Source: Paenibacillus sp. 1011MAR3C5 (GTDB lineage Bacteria; Bacillota; Bacilli; Paenibacillales; Paenibacillaceae). Taken from it: a DNA stretch of 64,000 nt. Each line of letters starts with the position of its first letter. Positions within the stretch are counted from its first letter, which is position 1. The notes beneath the pieces are model-generated. The model made no database searches. It saw nothing but the letters and a program-made list of their open reading frames with translations, and had not been told where the DNA came from. Of the stretch, positions 8,381 through 16,297 are shown piece after piece. The DNA lies in assembly GCF_003591485.1 (NCBI RefSeq), contig NZ_QZCF01000002.1, positions 806,001-870,000 on the forward strand, in the 5' to 3' direction. Both the position numbers and the translations under genes were made by a program.

Positions 8381-9106
8381 TTACCAGTGTGCATACATTG
8401 GTGTGATATGTCCAGACGTTCGGCAAAGCTCAATGAGCTGATAGACTCCGTTTAGCTGCAGACGATTGCGGCCATGCAGCACATGCAGTGCTTCTTCGGT
8501 CACTTCCTTCGCCTTCTCGACGTCATGATGCTCGACCGCTTTGACGATTGCGCGCATTCGGTCCAGCAAATATACAGTGCGGCGAAGCGTTCGAATGAGC
8601 AGAATTTGCCGGATATGCGTAGCGCCGAACACCCGGTAGCCATTCTCCGGATCGCGGTCGGGGACGATTAATCCTTCCTTCTCCCAGTGGCGGATGGCGG
8701 ATGCCTGTACATTCGTATAAGCGGCTGCTTCGCCAATGCTCATCCGTCCCAGCCGCTTCTTGCCGCTGACAGGAGGAAGATCTGGCTGCTGGAGCAGGGC
8801 AAGCGTCTGGTCTGCGATTGACTTTTCTTCATGCAGCATAGCCTGCTCTTTGTTGACCAGCCAGAAGGCGGCGTCAATGTCTCCATTCATGACATGCTTC
8901 AGCGTCTGGCAAGTGACGCTTACCCCGAAGCCGGGGAACATCGCCCGCAAACAACGGAAGTAGGCAGCATGAACCTCGGTGTATAGGCGGTAACCGTTAG
9001 CCGCTCTCTCAGGACTCGGTATGACACCCCAGGACTCGTAGTGTCGCAATGCGCTTGTACTGATGCTAAGCTCACGGGCAATTTCAATGGGTCGGTAGAA
9101 TCGCAC
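8381..9106 (-). CDS. Tandem-domain MerR-family transcriptional regulator
   Basis: About 241 residues with two MerR-type winged-helix DNA-binding units in one chain. The first covers roughly residues 3-70 (FYRPIEIARELSIS..ALRHYESWGVI..NGYRLY). The second covers roughly 120-185 (RMSIGEAAAYTNVQ..AIRHWEKEGLI..NGYRVF). A helical C-terminus follows. A single chain with two MerR heads can mimic the usual homodimer. I see no metal-binding Cys cluster. Two GTG starts are possible: 9115 lies only two bases from AAAGGA and 9106 lies eleven bases away; I use 9106 with low certainty. Its promoter holds a perfect palindrome. Confidence 0.8.
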   Translation of the reverse strand: MRFYRPIEIARELSISTSALRHYESWGVIPSPERAANGYRLYTEVHAAYFRCLRAMFPGFGVSVTCQTLKHVMNGDIDAAFWLVNKEQAMLHEEKSIADQTLALLQQPDLPPVSGKKRLGRMSIGEAAAYTNVQASAIRHWEKEGLIVPDRDPENGYRVFGATHIRQILLIRTLRRTVYLLDRMRAIVKAVEHHDVEKAKEVTEEALHVLHGRNRLQLNGVYQLIELCRTSGHITPMYAHW

Positions 9107-9131
9107 GGACTGCACCGTCCTTTGTCAAAAA

Positions 9132-9171
9132 AGTAGATTTCTACTATAACAGACGAACAGCAGCACAGCAA
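9132..9171 (-). promoter_or_regulatory. Promoter and palindromic operator of the tandem MerR gene
   Basis: On the minus strand, TTGCTG (plus 9166-9171), a 17-base spacer and TATAGT (plus 9143-9148) form a good SigA promoter. The palindrome AGTAGATTTCTACT (9132-9145) overlaps the -10 and the start point, a usual place for autorepression. Confidence 0.62.
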
Positions 9172-9303
9172 GCCTTCATTTTAAACCTTAAAGTGCTTCA
9201 AGAAGCTTACTTCCACAGACAAGAAGGCTCAGGGTTACAACATTGGCACTTGCATCAAGGTAGTATGATAATCTATATCCCACTTGAAAAGGAGAGTGTA
9301 GTG

Positions 9304-9705
9304 ATGAAGCTGCATCATGAATGGCCAACCCCCAAGCAATACAATGAGCTTGCCCGTGCAATGGGATTGCCGGATAAAGAGGAGGTGAAGCTGGGTGAGG
9401 CTTTGAGCAAGTCCTTATTCGGAGTTACCTTGACAGGTGAGGATGGCGAGATGATTGGCATGGGACGAATTATTGGAGACGGGAGCTACATCTTTATGAT
9501 CACTGATCTGATCCTTCATCCCGATTCTGCCCATGAAGACCATATATGTGCCATTCTCCAAGCGCTTATGGACTTCATTGAATCAAACGCTTCGCAAGGC
9601 GCGGAGATTGTTATTATGGCTGACGTGCCTTCAATCGGGATTTATCAGAAGCACGGCTTCAATTATACCTATCCGAATAAGATTAGCTTAAGCCGGACTC
9701 TCTGA
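9304..9705 (+). CDS. GNAT-family N-acetyltransferase
   Basis: A 133-residue GNAT-fold protein. The core shows GEMIGMGRIIGDG, then ITDLILHPD, then a helix and the C-terminal IYQKHGFNYTYP typical of GNAT motif B. The acetyl-CoA loop between them is short and divergent (HPDSAHEDHICAIL), with no clear Q/RxxGxG/A, so activity is less certain. ATG 9304 follows AAAGGAGAG; the frame stays open upstream to 9193 without a ribosome site. It is divergent from the MerR gene. The substrate is unknown. Confidence 0.72.
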   Translation: MKLHHEWPTPKQYNELARAMGLPDKEEVKLGEALSKSLFGVTLTGEDGEMIGMGRIIGDGSYIFMITDLILHPDSAHEDHICAILQALMDFIESNASQGAEIVIMADVPSIGIYQKHGFNYTYPNKISLSRTL

Positions 9706-9727
9706 CGGATAGACAAGCAACAGATGA

Positions 9728-9756
9728 TTGACAACTTCTAACAGTGCCAGTACACT
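9728..9756 (+). promoter_or_regulatory. Promoter upstream of the GGDEF-HTH regulator
   Basis: TTGACA (9728-9733), a 17-base spacer and TACACT (9751-9756). The leader to the regulator start is about 215 bases. It holds a small hairpin around 9788-9811 (GCTCCTT with AAGGAGC) and nothing else I recognise. Confidence 0.55.
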
Positions 9757-9979
9757 TGTAAAAAATCAACGCCCGATCGAGTTGCTGCTCCTTCCCTTGG
9801 GGAAAGGAGCTATTCGATTAGGCAGGGGAGAGCAGGGTAGCAGCATGACGTTCATCGAATTGCTGCCTGGCGATAGAAGGGATTCGCGAGTGCGCTTGTG
9901 GGAGAAATCACCAGCAAGTTTAATAAATAAAGTCTATTTAAGATACCTATCAGCCAAATCGTAGATGAAGGAGCAGGAC

Positions 9980-11299
9980 ATGCAGATCAAAATCGGAATC
10001 ATTGGGATAGAATCCATCGTAGTAAAGACGCTGTCGGTTATGAAGGCATTCCCGACCTTCGTACCCGTCACCCGCATCATTGAGCATGAAAAAGATGCGG
10101 CTGCCGCCGCCTTAGAAGTAAGCGGCGAGGTAGAGGTGCTTCTTCTCTCCGGACCATTAGCGCATCGCTTGGTCAAGGAACAGCTGCCGCCGTCCATACC
10201 GGTTCATTATTTGCCGCTTACAGGGGCCGGATTATATAAGGCGCTGTTCCGCGCCATGCGGGACGGAAAGCTGGAAGGCGGGATATCCGTCGATACGTTG
10301 ACCAAAACAATCGTGATGCGAACGCTGAAGGATCTTGGCCTGGAGCATACGCGCATCGTTGTCTATGACGGACCGGCTTATGCATCGCCGGATAAGCTGG
10401 TAGCCTTTCACCAGTCCCAATTCGCAGCCGATCATTGCTCCGTTGCGTTTACCGGAGTCGAGCATGTCGCAAGGCAGCTTGAGAAGCTTCAAGTACCGAG
10501 TGAATGGCTGCTTCCATCCGAACAAGATATGATTGTCACGCTAGAGAGAGCCCTTCTGTCTACGGAATCCCGGCGCAACAAAGAAGCGCAGATTGTGGTC
10601 GGCATGATCAATGTCGATGACTTCGGCAAGCTTGTCATGCAGCGGCATAATGAGCATGAAGTACAGAAGCTTAAGCTCGATATTCACCGAATGGTGCTTG
10701 GCTATGTTGAGTCGCTTGACGGCTATTCGATGTCGCTTGGCGGTGACGAATTTCTGTTCTTTACGACGCGTGGTATCTTCGAACGTGAGACGGGAGGGTA
10801 CAAGACGATTCCGCTGGCTAAGGATGCGAACAAAAGCTACGGCATATCGCTTAGCGTAGGGATCGGCTTCGGTGTGACGGCGAATGAAGCCGGGACTAAC
10901 GCAAGAAGCGCTCTGCGCAAAGCGAAGGAAGCCGGAGGCAATGCTTGCTTTATTGTCAGAGAAGATGTGACGGTCATTGGACCGCTGGAGATGGCCGATC
11001 CTGTGCAAGCCGTTCTTGCGCCGACTGAGGCTGCGCTCATTAAACGAGCGGAAGAATCCGGCATGACCAGCGCTTATCTGAGCCGGCTATTGGCGAACAT
11101 GGCCCGATTCGGCAAGTATGAGTACAAAGTTCATGACCTGGCATCTGTCCTGGGCGTTTCTGTTCGCAGCGCGCATCGTCTGCTGCTTCTGTGGGCTGAT
11201 CATGGTTTGGTCGAAGTCGCAGGCATGGAGAAGGTGCCGAAAGGAAGGCCTCGTCAAATCTACCGTTTTCCGTTTCTAATGGACAAGTCTCAGTCATAA
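9980..11299 (+). CDS. One-component regulator with GGDEF-like domain and C-terminal HTH
   Basis: About 439 residues in three parts. The N-terminal domain (1-190) has a Rossmann-like or periplasmic-binding-like pattern (IKIGIIGIESIVVKTLSV..). A central nucleotidyl-cyclase-like domain contains an intact GGDEF motif (residues 254-258) and the usual C-terminal signature (SVGIGFGVTANEA..ALRKAKEAGGNACFIV). The C-terminal 70 residues form a winged helix (VHDLASVLGVSVRSAHRLLLLWADHGLV). GGDEF normally makes or binds c-di-GMP; here it more likely senses a nucleotide. ATG 9980 is chosen for AAGGAG at 9968-9973. It heads a catabolic operon. Confidence 0.72.
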   Translation: MQIKIGIIGIESIVVKTLSVMKAFPTFVPVTRIIEHEKDAAAAALEVSGEVEVLLLSGPLAHRLVKEQLPPSIPVHYLPLTGAGLYKALFRAMRDGKLEGGISVDTLTKTIVMRTLKDLGLEHTRIVVYDGPAYASPDKLVAFHQSQFAADHCSVAFTGVEHVARQLEKLQVPSEWLLPSEQDMIVTLERALLSTESRRNKEAQIVVGMINVDDFGKLVMQRHNEHEVQKLKLDIHRMVLGYVESLDGYSMSLGGDEFLFFTTRGIFERETGGYKTIPLAKDANKSYGISLSVGIGFGVTANEAGTNARSALRKAKEAGGNACFIVREDVTVIGPLEMADPVQAVLAPTEAALIKRAEESGMTSAYLSRLLANMARFGKYEYKVHDLASVLGVSVRSAHRLLLLWADHGLVEVAGMEKVPKGRPRQIYRFPFLMDKSQS

Positions 11300-11330
11300 G
11301 CTGCGGCCTGTCCTTTTTTACGCATATTTA

Positions 11331-11376
11331 AAGTCAATTAAAAGACTTGTCTTTATATCGGAGTGGGTCGTATCAT
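11331..11376 (+). promoter_or_regulatory. Operator-like dyad and promoter of the serine-dehydratase operon
   Basis: AAAGACTTGTCTTT (11341-11354) is a perfect inverted repeat. A second overlapping pair is AAGTC/GACTT (from 11331). TTGTCT (11347-11352), 18 bases and TATCAT (11371-11376) form a plausible promoter overlapped by the dyad. It lies directly downstream of the GGDEF-HTH gene, its likely regulator. Confidence 0.5.
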
Positions 11377-11406
11377 GGGGGTAACGACAACCAAGGAGGT
11401 ACGAAA

Positions 11407-12426
11407 ATGATGAAAACGATTGCGGAATTGGAAACGAAGCTGGCTCAGCCCTCTGAGGCCTTAATTCAGGATTTGGCGAAGGTAGACGGTGATTTGATCT
11501 TGCTCGGAGTCGGTGGGAAGATGGGGCCAAGCCTTGCCAGACTCGCAATGAACGCGATCCGCGAAGGCGGTCTTAACAAGCGCGTGATCGGTGTGTCACG
11601 CTTCTCCAATCAGGAAGCGCGGGCCGAGCTTGAAGCATTCGGCGTCGAGACGATCTCTTGTGAGCTATTGGACAATGAAGCGCTGACAGCGCTGCCGAAT
11701 GCCGCCAATGTGATCTACATGGCGGGCAATAAATTCGGCACGACGGGCAATGAACATTTCACATGGGCCATGAACACGTATCTGCCGGGAAGAGTGGCAG
11801 AGAAATTCAAGGATTCACGCATCGTCGTATTCTCCTCCGGCAATATATATCCATTCACCCCTGTGAGCAGCGGAGGCGCAAGTGAAAGCGTATCGCCCGA
11901 TCCGCTTGGCGAATATGCGCAGTCTACGCTCGGCAGAGAGCGTATCTTCGAATATCACTCGCATCGTAATGGCACACCGATGGTCATGTACCGCCTGAAT
12001 TATGCGATCGATATGCGCTACGGCGTCCTGCTGGAGCTGGCGAGAGCGATTCATGAAGGCCGTGCGATTAACATCGCAATGGGATTTGCGAATGTGATCT
12101 GGCAAGGCGACGCCAATTCGATGGCACTTCGCTGCCTCACGCATTGCTCCAGTCCTCCGTCCGTCATTAACATCACAGGACCAGAGACGGTATCCATTCG
12201 CTGGGCGGCAACAGAGCTTGCGAAGCGTCTCGGCAAGGAAGCGCTGTTCGAAGGGACAGAATCAGAAACAGCGCTGCTGAACAATGCGTCGAAGTCGCAT
12301 CAGTTGTTCGGTTATCCAAGTGTTTCCTTGCTGCAAATGATCGATTGGACGGCGGATTGGGTGCTTCAGGGCGGAGCTACGTGGAATAAGCCGACTCACT
12401 TCCAGGAACGAAAGGGGAAATTCTAA
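11407..12426 (+). CDS. NAD(P)-dependent epimerase/dehydratase-family protein
   Basis: A 340-residue Rossmann protein of extended-SDR type. The dinucleotide loop is LLGVGGKMGPSLARLA near residue 33, followed by NVIYMAGNKFG and VVFSSGNIYPF. The usual YxxxK catalytic pair is not intact: at the expected place the sequence is GEYAQSTLGRE, with no Lys four residues after Tyr. It may therefore be a dehydrogenase with a shifted active site, or non-catalytic. ATG 11407 follows a near-perfect AAGGAGGT. It ends immediately before the DapA-like gene, so the two are translationally coupled. Confidence 0.75.
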   Translation: MMKTIAELETKLAQPSEALIQDLAKVDGDLILLGVGGKMGPSLARLAMNAIREGGLNKRVIGVSRFSNQEARAELEAFGVETISCELLDNEALTALPNAANVIYMAGNKFGTTGNEHFTWAMNTYLPGRVAEKFKDSRIVVFSSGNIYPFTPVSSGGASESVSPDPLGEYAQSTLGRERIFEYHSHRNGTPMVMYRLNYAIDMRYGVLLELARAIHEGRAINIAMGFANVIWQGDANSMALRCLTHCSSPPSVINITGPETVSIRWAATELAKRLGKEALFEGTESETALLNNASKSHQLFGYPSVSLLQMIDWTADWVLQGGATWNKPTHFQERKGKF

Positions 12427-13497
12427 ATGACCGCTCAACAATTATCGCCAGCGCTGCTGGCTGCACTGCATGACGGACTGGTCATTCCGGCACATCCGCT
12501 GGCGCTTGATGAGAATCGCAAGCTCGACGAGAAGCATCAACGGGCATTGACCCGTTACTATATGGCCTCCGGCGCCGGAGGCATCGCGGTTGGCGTTCAC
12601 TCCACCCAATTTGAAATTCGCGACCCGGAGCATGGACTATTCGAAACGGTGCTTCGCATGGCTGCGGAGGAAGTCGACAAAGCGGGGCTGGATCGCCCGT
12701 TTATCAAGGTCGCCGGTGTATGCGGCGGTACGGAGCAAGCGATCGGCGAAGCGCATATTGCGCTGGCGCTTGGCTATGACGCAGCGCTTCTCAGCATGGG
12801 AGGACTGTCCGGCTGGAGCGAAGCCGATATCTTGAAACGAACGGAGCAAATTGCAGCTATTATGCCAGTCATCGGCTTTTATCTGCAGCCGTCAGTCGGG
12901 GGACGCATCTTCTCCTATGATTTCTGGCGCGCATTCGCCGATATTCCGAATGTTGTTGCGATTAAGATGGCTCCGTTCAACCGCTATCAGACCATAGATG
13001 TTGTGCGCGCGGTCTGCTATTCGAACAGAAGGGACGAGATTGCGCTATATACGGGCAACGACGATAATATCGTGGCGGATCTGCTCACGACTTATCGCTT
13101 CCAGGTCGATGGCAAGATCGTCGAGAAGTCGATCGTCGGGGGCTTGCTGGGTCATTGGGCGGTATGGACGCAGAAGGCGGTGGAGCTGATGGAAGAAATC
13201 AAATCATTCCGCGGTGTAGGGGTCATTTCCAAGGAATGGCTGACCCGTAACATTCAAGTGACCGATTCCAATGCGGCATTTTTCGACCCGGCGAACCACT
13301 TCGAGGGGTGCATCCCTGGCATTCATGAAGTGCTCCGCAGACAAGGATTGCTGAAAGGCACATGGTGCCTCAATCCGGAAGAGAAGCTGTCTCCAGGCCA
13401 ATCGGAAGAGATTGACCGCGTCTACGAACAGTATCCGCATCTGCATGACGATGCGTTCGTCGCGGCTAACCTGGAGAAGTGGCTGAACAACGACTAA
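12427..13497 (+). CDS. DapA/N-acetylneuraminate-lyase family aldolase or dehydratase
   Basis: A 356-residue TIM-barrel protein of the dihydrodipicolinate synthase/NAL family. The Schiff-base lysine is in VVAIKMAPF (near residue 181). The GGI(A)VGVHSTQFE segment near residue 55 corresponds to the family's substrate loop, where GTTGE is usual. It is longer than true DapA (about 290) and lies in a catabolic context, so lysine synthesis is unlikely. It starts one base after the preceding stop. It may split or dehydrate a sugar acid or hydroxy-keto acid into pyruvate, but the substrate is unknown. Confidence 0.78.
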   Translation: MTAQQLSPALLAALHDGLVIPAHPLALDENRKLDEKHQRALTRYYMASGAGGIAVGVHSTQFEIRDPEHGLFETVLRMAAEEVDKAGLDRPFIKVAGVCGGTEQAIGEAHIALALGYDAALLSMGGLSGWSEADILKRTEQIAAIMPVIGFYLQPSVGGRIFSYDFWRAFADIPNVVAIKMAPFNRYQTIDVVRAVCYSNRRDEIALYTGNDDNIVADLLTTYRFQVDGKIVEKSIVGGLLGHWAVWTQKAVELMEEIKSFRGVGVISKEWLTRNIQVTDSNAAFFDPANHFEGCIPGIHEVLRRQGLLKGTWCLNPEEKLSPGQSEEIDRVYEQYPHLHDDAFVAANLEKWLNND

Positions 13498-13528
13498 CGC
13501 ATGACTTAGGCAGAAAGGGACTTGTCTT

Positions 13529-14212
13529 ATGCGATTCAAGGATGTATTCTCCATTATCGGTCCCAGCATGATCGGCCCCTCCAGTTCCCATACGGCAGGG
13601 GCCGTAAGGCTTGGGCGGTGCGCAAGGCAAGCGCTGGGCGCCTCTCCCGAGGAAGCGGTAATTCGTTTCTACGGTTCTTTCGCGGATACGTATATGGGGC
13701 ACGGCACCGATCTGGCTATTACCGCCGGCATCATGAATTACGATACGGATGATGCTCGCATACGTGATTCCATCAGGCTAGCAGCGGAGGAAGGAATTGC
13801 AATCAGCTTTCAATCTGAACTGAGGCCCGGGCCGCATCCCAATACCGCGACTATTCTATTGCGAAGAGGGGTGTGCACCGTTCGGATGACCGGATGTTCC
13901 ATTGGCGGCGGCAATATCGAATTGGTCGGTGTAAACGGATTTGATGTGAAATTTACCGCCATCTATCCCACACTCCTGATCTACCATCGCGACCGCTCCG
14001 GCATCCTGGCGGAGATTACCGATATCGCCAAACATTCCGGCATCAACATAAGCTATATGGAGGTCGACCGTAAGTCGAGGAACGGTGAAGCCTTGACTGT
14101 TATTGAGAGTGATCAGCCATTCAAGCCGGAGGCGATCGCAAGCCTGGGGCTGCTGCCCGATGTCAGGGAGATTAGCATAATCGACTTAACGAACAGGGAG
14201 GAAGCGCGATGA
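13529..14212 (+). CDS. sdaAB: L-serine dehydratase, iron-sulfur-dependent, beta subunit
   Basis: A 227-residue subunit of the two-part [4Fe-4S] L-serine ammonia-lyase, which makes pyruvate and ammonia from serine. The N-terminus shows the family signature VFSIIGPSMIGPSSSHTAGA. The C-terminal quarter is an ACT domain (LLIYHRDRSGILAEITDIAKHSGINISYM), an amino-acid-sensing module. The ribosome site AAAGGGA precedes ATG 13529. Its stop overlaps the start of the alpha subunit by four bases (ATGA). Placement inside a catabolic operon with an amidohydrolase suggests use of serine or a serine-like product. Confidence 0.9.
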   Translation: MRFKDVFSIIGPSMIGPSSSHTAGAVRLGRCARQALGASPEEAVIRFYGSFADTYMGHGTDLAITAGIMNYDTDDARIRDSIRLAAEEGIAISFQSELRPGPHPNTATILLRRGVCTVRMTGCSIGGGNIELVGVNGFDVKFTAIYPTLLIYHRDRSGILAEITDIAKHSGINISYMEVDRKSRNGEALTVIESDQPFKPEAIASLGLLPDVREISIIDLTNREEAR

Positions 14213-15096
14213 GATTCTCCACGTTGGAAGAGCTGAAGGAGCTGTGCATGGCGGAATCGCTGACCATCGGGCAGTTGATGGTAAAGGAACAGGCTCTGGA
14301 GACGGGCAAGAGCGAATCGCAGGTCATTGAGCAGATGGCGGCATATTATGAAGTTATGAAAGAAGCGGTTCGAAAAGGTCTGCAAGAGGACACAACATCC
14401 CGCAGCGGATTAACCGGCAAGGATGCCCAACGCGTCGTCACGTATATGGATAGCAGCGTACCTTCGCTTGGGGCGGAGGCATGCACCGCCCTGGCCTATG
14501 CTCTCGCCGTATCGGAGGTGAACGCTTCCATGGGTCGCATCATCGCGACACCGACAGCCGGCTCATGCGGCATCATACCAGGCGTCTTCGTAAGTACGCA
14601 GGAACGATTTCATTGGGAGGACCTGCATATGGTATACGGATTGTTCGCAGCTGGAGCAATCGGTTATGTCATAGCCAACAATTCGTTCGTGTCGGGCGCT
14701 GAAGGAGGATGTCAGGCGGAAGTTGGCTCTGCAATCGGCATGGCGGCGGGGGCGCTGACCGAGCTGCGGGGCGGATCGCCGGAACAATCGGTCCATGCGG
14801 TCGGTTTGGCGCTGAAAAACTCGCTAGGCCTCATCTGTGACCCGGTAGGAGGACTCGTCGAAATTCCATGTATCGTCCGCAACGGCTTTGGTGCGGTAAC
14901 CGCGCTGGCTGCATCCGATATGGCGCTTGCAGGCGTGCGAAGCGTTATCCCGTCGGATGAAGTGATCGAGGTGATGCTGGAGGTTGGCTCGGCAATGCCG
15001 GAGAAGCATCGCGAGACAGCCAAGGGCGGACTGGCTCAGACACCGACCGGTCGCAAGATTATGAATCAACTATATGGGAAGGGAGGGCAATCATGA
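14209..15096 (+). CDS. sdaAA: L-serine dehydratase, iron-sulfur-dependent, alpha subunit
   Basis: A 295-residue catalytic subunit. Candidate cluster ligands are C120 (PTAGSCGIIPG), C210 (GLICDPVGG) and C221 (EIPCIVRNG), which match the conserved cysteines of the family. C168 (EGGCQAEVG) is also conserved. It starts in the ATGA overlap with the beta subunit, so the subunits are coupled. Its end overlaps the ribosome site of the M20 gene. Whether the true substrate is L-serine or another beta-hydroxy amino acid cannot be told from sequence alone. Confidence 0.9.
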   Translation: MRFSTLEELKELCMAESLTIGQLMVKEQALETGKSESQVIEQMAAYYEVMKEAVRKGLQEDTTSRSGLTGKDAQRVVTYMDSSVPSLGAEACTALAYALAVSEVNASMGRIIATPTAGSCGIIPGVFVSTQERFHWEDLHMVYGLFAAGAIGYVIANNSFVSGAEGGCQAEVGSAIGMAAGALTELRGGSPEQSVHAVGLALKNSLGLICDPVGGLVEIPCIVRNGFGAVTALAASDMALAGVRSVIPSDEVIEVMLEVGSAMPEKHRETAKGGLAQTPTGRKIMNQLYGKGGQS

Positions 15097-15097
15097 G

Positions 15098-16297
15098 ATG
15101 ATGGAGATGACGGACCTGCACCGGCAAGCGCTTGATCTGGCCCCTGGACTTGTCGCCTTGCGCAGGGAGCTGCATCAGTATCCGGAGCTGAGCCATGAGG
15201 AATCGGAGACGGCAAGCCGGGTGGCAAGAGAGCTTGACCGCCTTGGCATTCCCTATCGTGCAGGCGTGGGCGGTCATGGCGTAGTGGCCGATGTAGAAGG
15301 CAGCTTGCCGGGGCCGACGATAGCGCTGCGTGCGGATATGGATGCCTTGCCGATTCAAGAAGAGACAGAAATTGACTTCCCATCCAGCCGCCCCGGCATC
15401 ATGCATGCTTGCGGTCACGATGCGCACACGGCCATGCTGATCGGAGCTGCGGAGCTGCTGTCCCGCGGCAAGGAACAGCTCCATGGAACGGTACGGTTGA
15501 TCTTCCAGCCAGCCGAAGAAGTGAATGCTGGCGCATCAGCAATGATCGAGGAAGGCGTGCTGGAAGGAGTCAGCGAAATCTACGGACTTCATAATTTGCC
15601 TACCTTGCCGGCAGGGATGGCTGCGACCCGATATGGAGCATTAATGGGATCGGTCGACCGCATCGAGATCACGCTCGAAGGCAAAGGCGGCCACGGAGCC
15701 ATTCCCGATCAAAGTGTCGATCCAATCGTATGCGCCTCGGCTATCATTCAATCCCTGCAAAGCATTATCAGCAGGGAAGTATCGCCGTTCGATCCCGTTG
15801 TCGTTACGATTGGCAGCATCCATGCAGGGGAGGCGAACAATGTCATCCCACACTATTGCCGCATGACCGGAACTGTACGGACCTTTCATCCTGATGTACA
15901 GGAGAAGCTGCCGGAGCGGCTGGAACGGATTGTTCAGCGCATAGCGGACGGCTACCGTTGCAAGGCTAAGCTTGATTACATCAGCCAGACGCCTGTTCTG
16001 ATGAATCATGACGATCCCGTAAAGGTCATCGAATCCGTCATAGACGAAACGTTAGGAAGCGAGTATCGCGTTATCGCTAAGCCTACGCTGGCCGGGGAAG
16101 ACTTCTCTATTTACCTGAAGCATGTTCCTGGCTGTTTCTTCTGGCTCGGTTCCGGGCCGAAGGAGCGTGCGGAGGAAGCATTCGGGCTGCATCATCCGAA
16201 GTATTGGCTGAATGAAGACTGCTTGCCGTATGGCGCATCCTTGCTTGCCCATATCGCAAAATTCCGTTTGACACAATTGTCGGGAGGTCATGCATGA
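15098..16297 (+). CDS. M20-family amidohydrolase (N-acyl amino acid deacylase type)
   Basis: A metallo-amidohydrolase of the hippurate hydrolase/N-acyl-L-amino acid family, cytoplasmic. The binuclear-metal motifs are HACGHDAH (C105, H107), PAEE (E140, E141), H165 in GLHNLPT and a final H near the HHPKYW segment. Length fits the family. I choose ATG 15098 (15101 is equally possible) after AAGGGAGGG at 15079-15087; an earlier in-frame ATG at 15074 lies inside the previous gene. It may release an amino acid, such as serine, for the adjacent dehydratase. The specific acyl group is unknown. Confidence 0.85.
   Translation: MMEMTDLHRQALDLAPGLVALRRELHQYPELSHEESETASRVARELDRLGIPYRAGVGGHGVVADVEGSLPGPTIALRADMDALPIQEETEIDFPSSRPGIMHACGHDAHTAMLIGAAELLSRGKEQLHGTVRLIFQPAEEVNAGASAMIEEGVLEGVSEIYGLHNLPTLPAGMAATRYGALMGSVDRIEITLEGKGGHGAIPDQSVDPIVCASAIIQSLQSIISREVSPFDPVVVTIGSIHAGEANNVIPHYCRMTGTVRTFHPDVQEKLPERLERIVQRIADGYRCKAKLDYISQTPVLMNHDDPVKVIESVIDETLGSEYRVIAKPTLAGEDFSIYLKHVPGCFFWLGSGPKERAEEAFGLHHPKYWLNEDCLPYGASLLAHIAKFRLTQLSGGHA

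Noticed and set aside
9728-9964. Short open frame between the acetyltransferase and the GGDEF-HTH regulator
   Set aside because: Its first codon is the TTG of the TTGACA promoter; it has no ribosome site and no recognisable domain.
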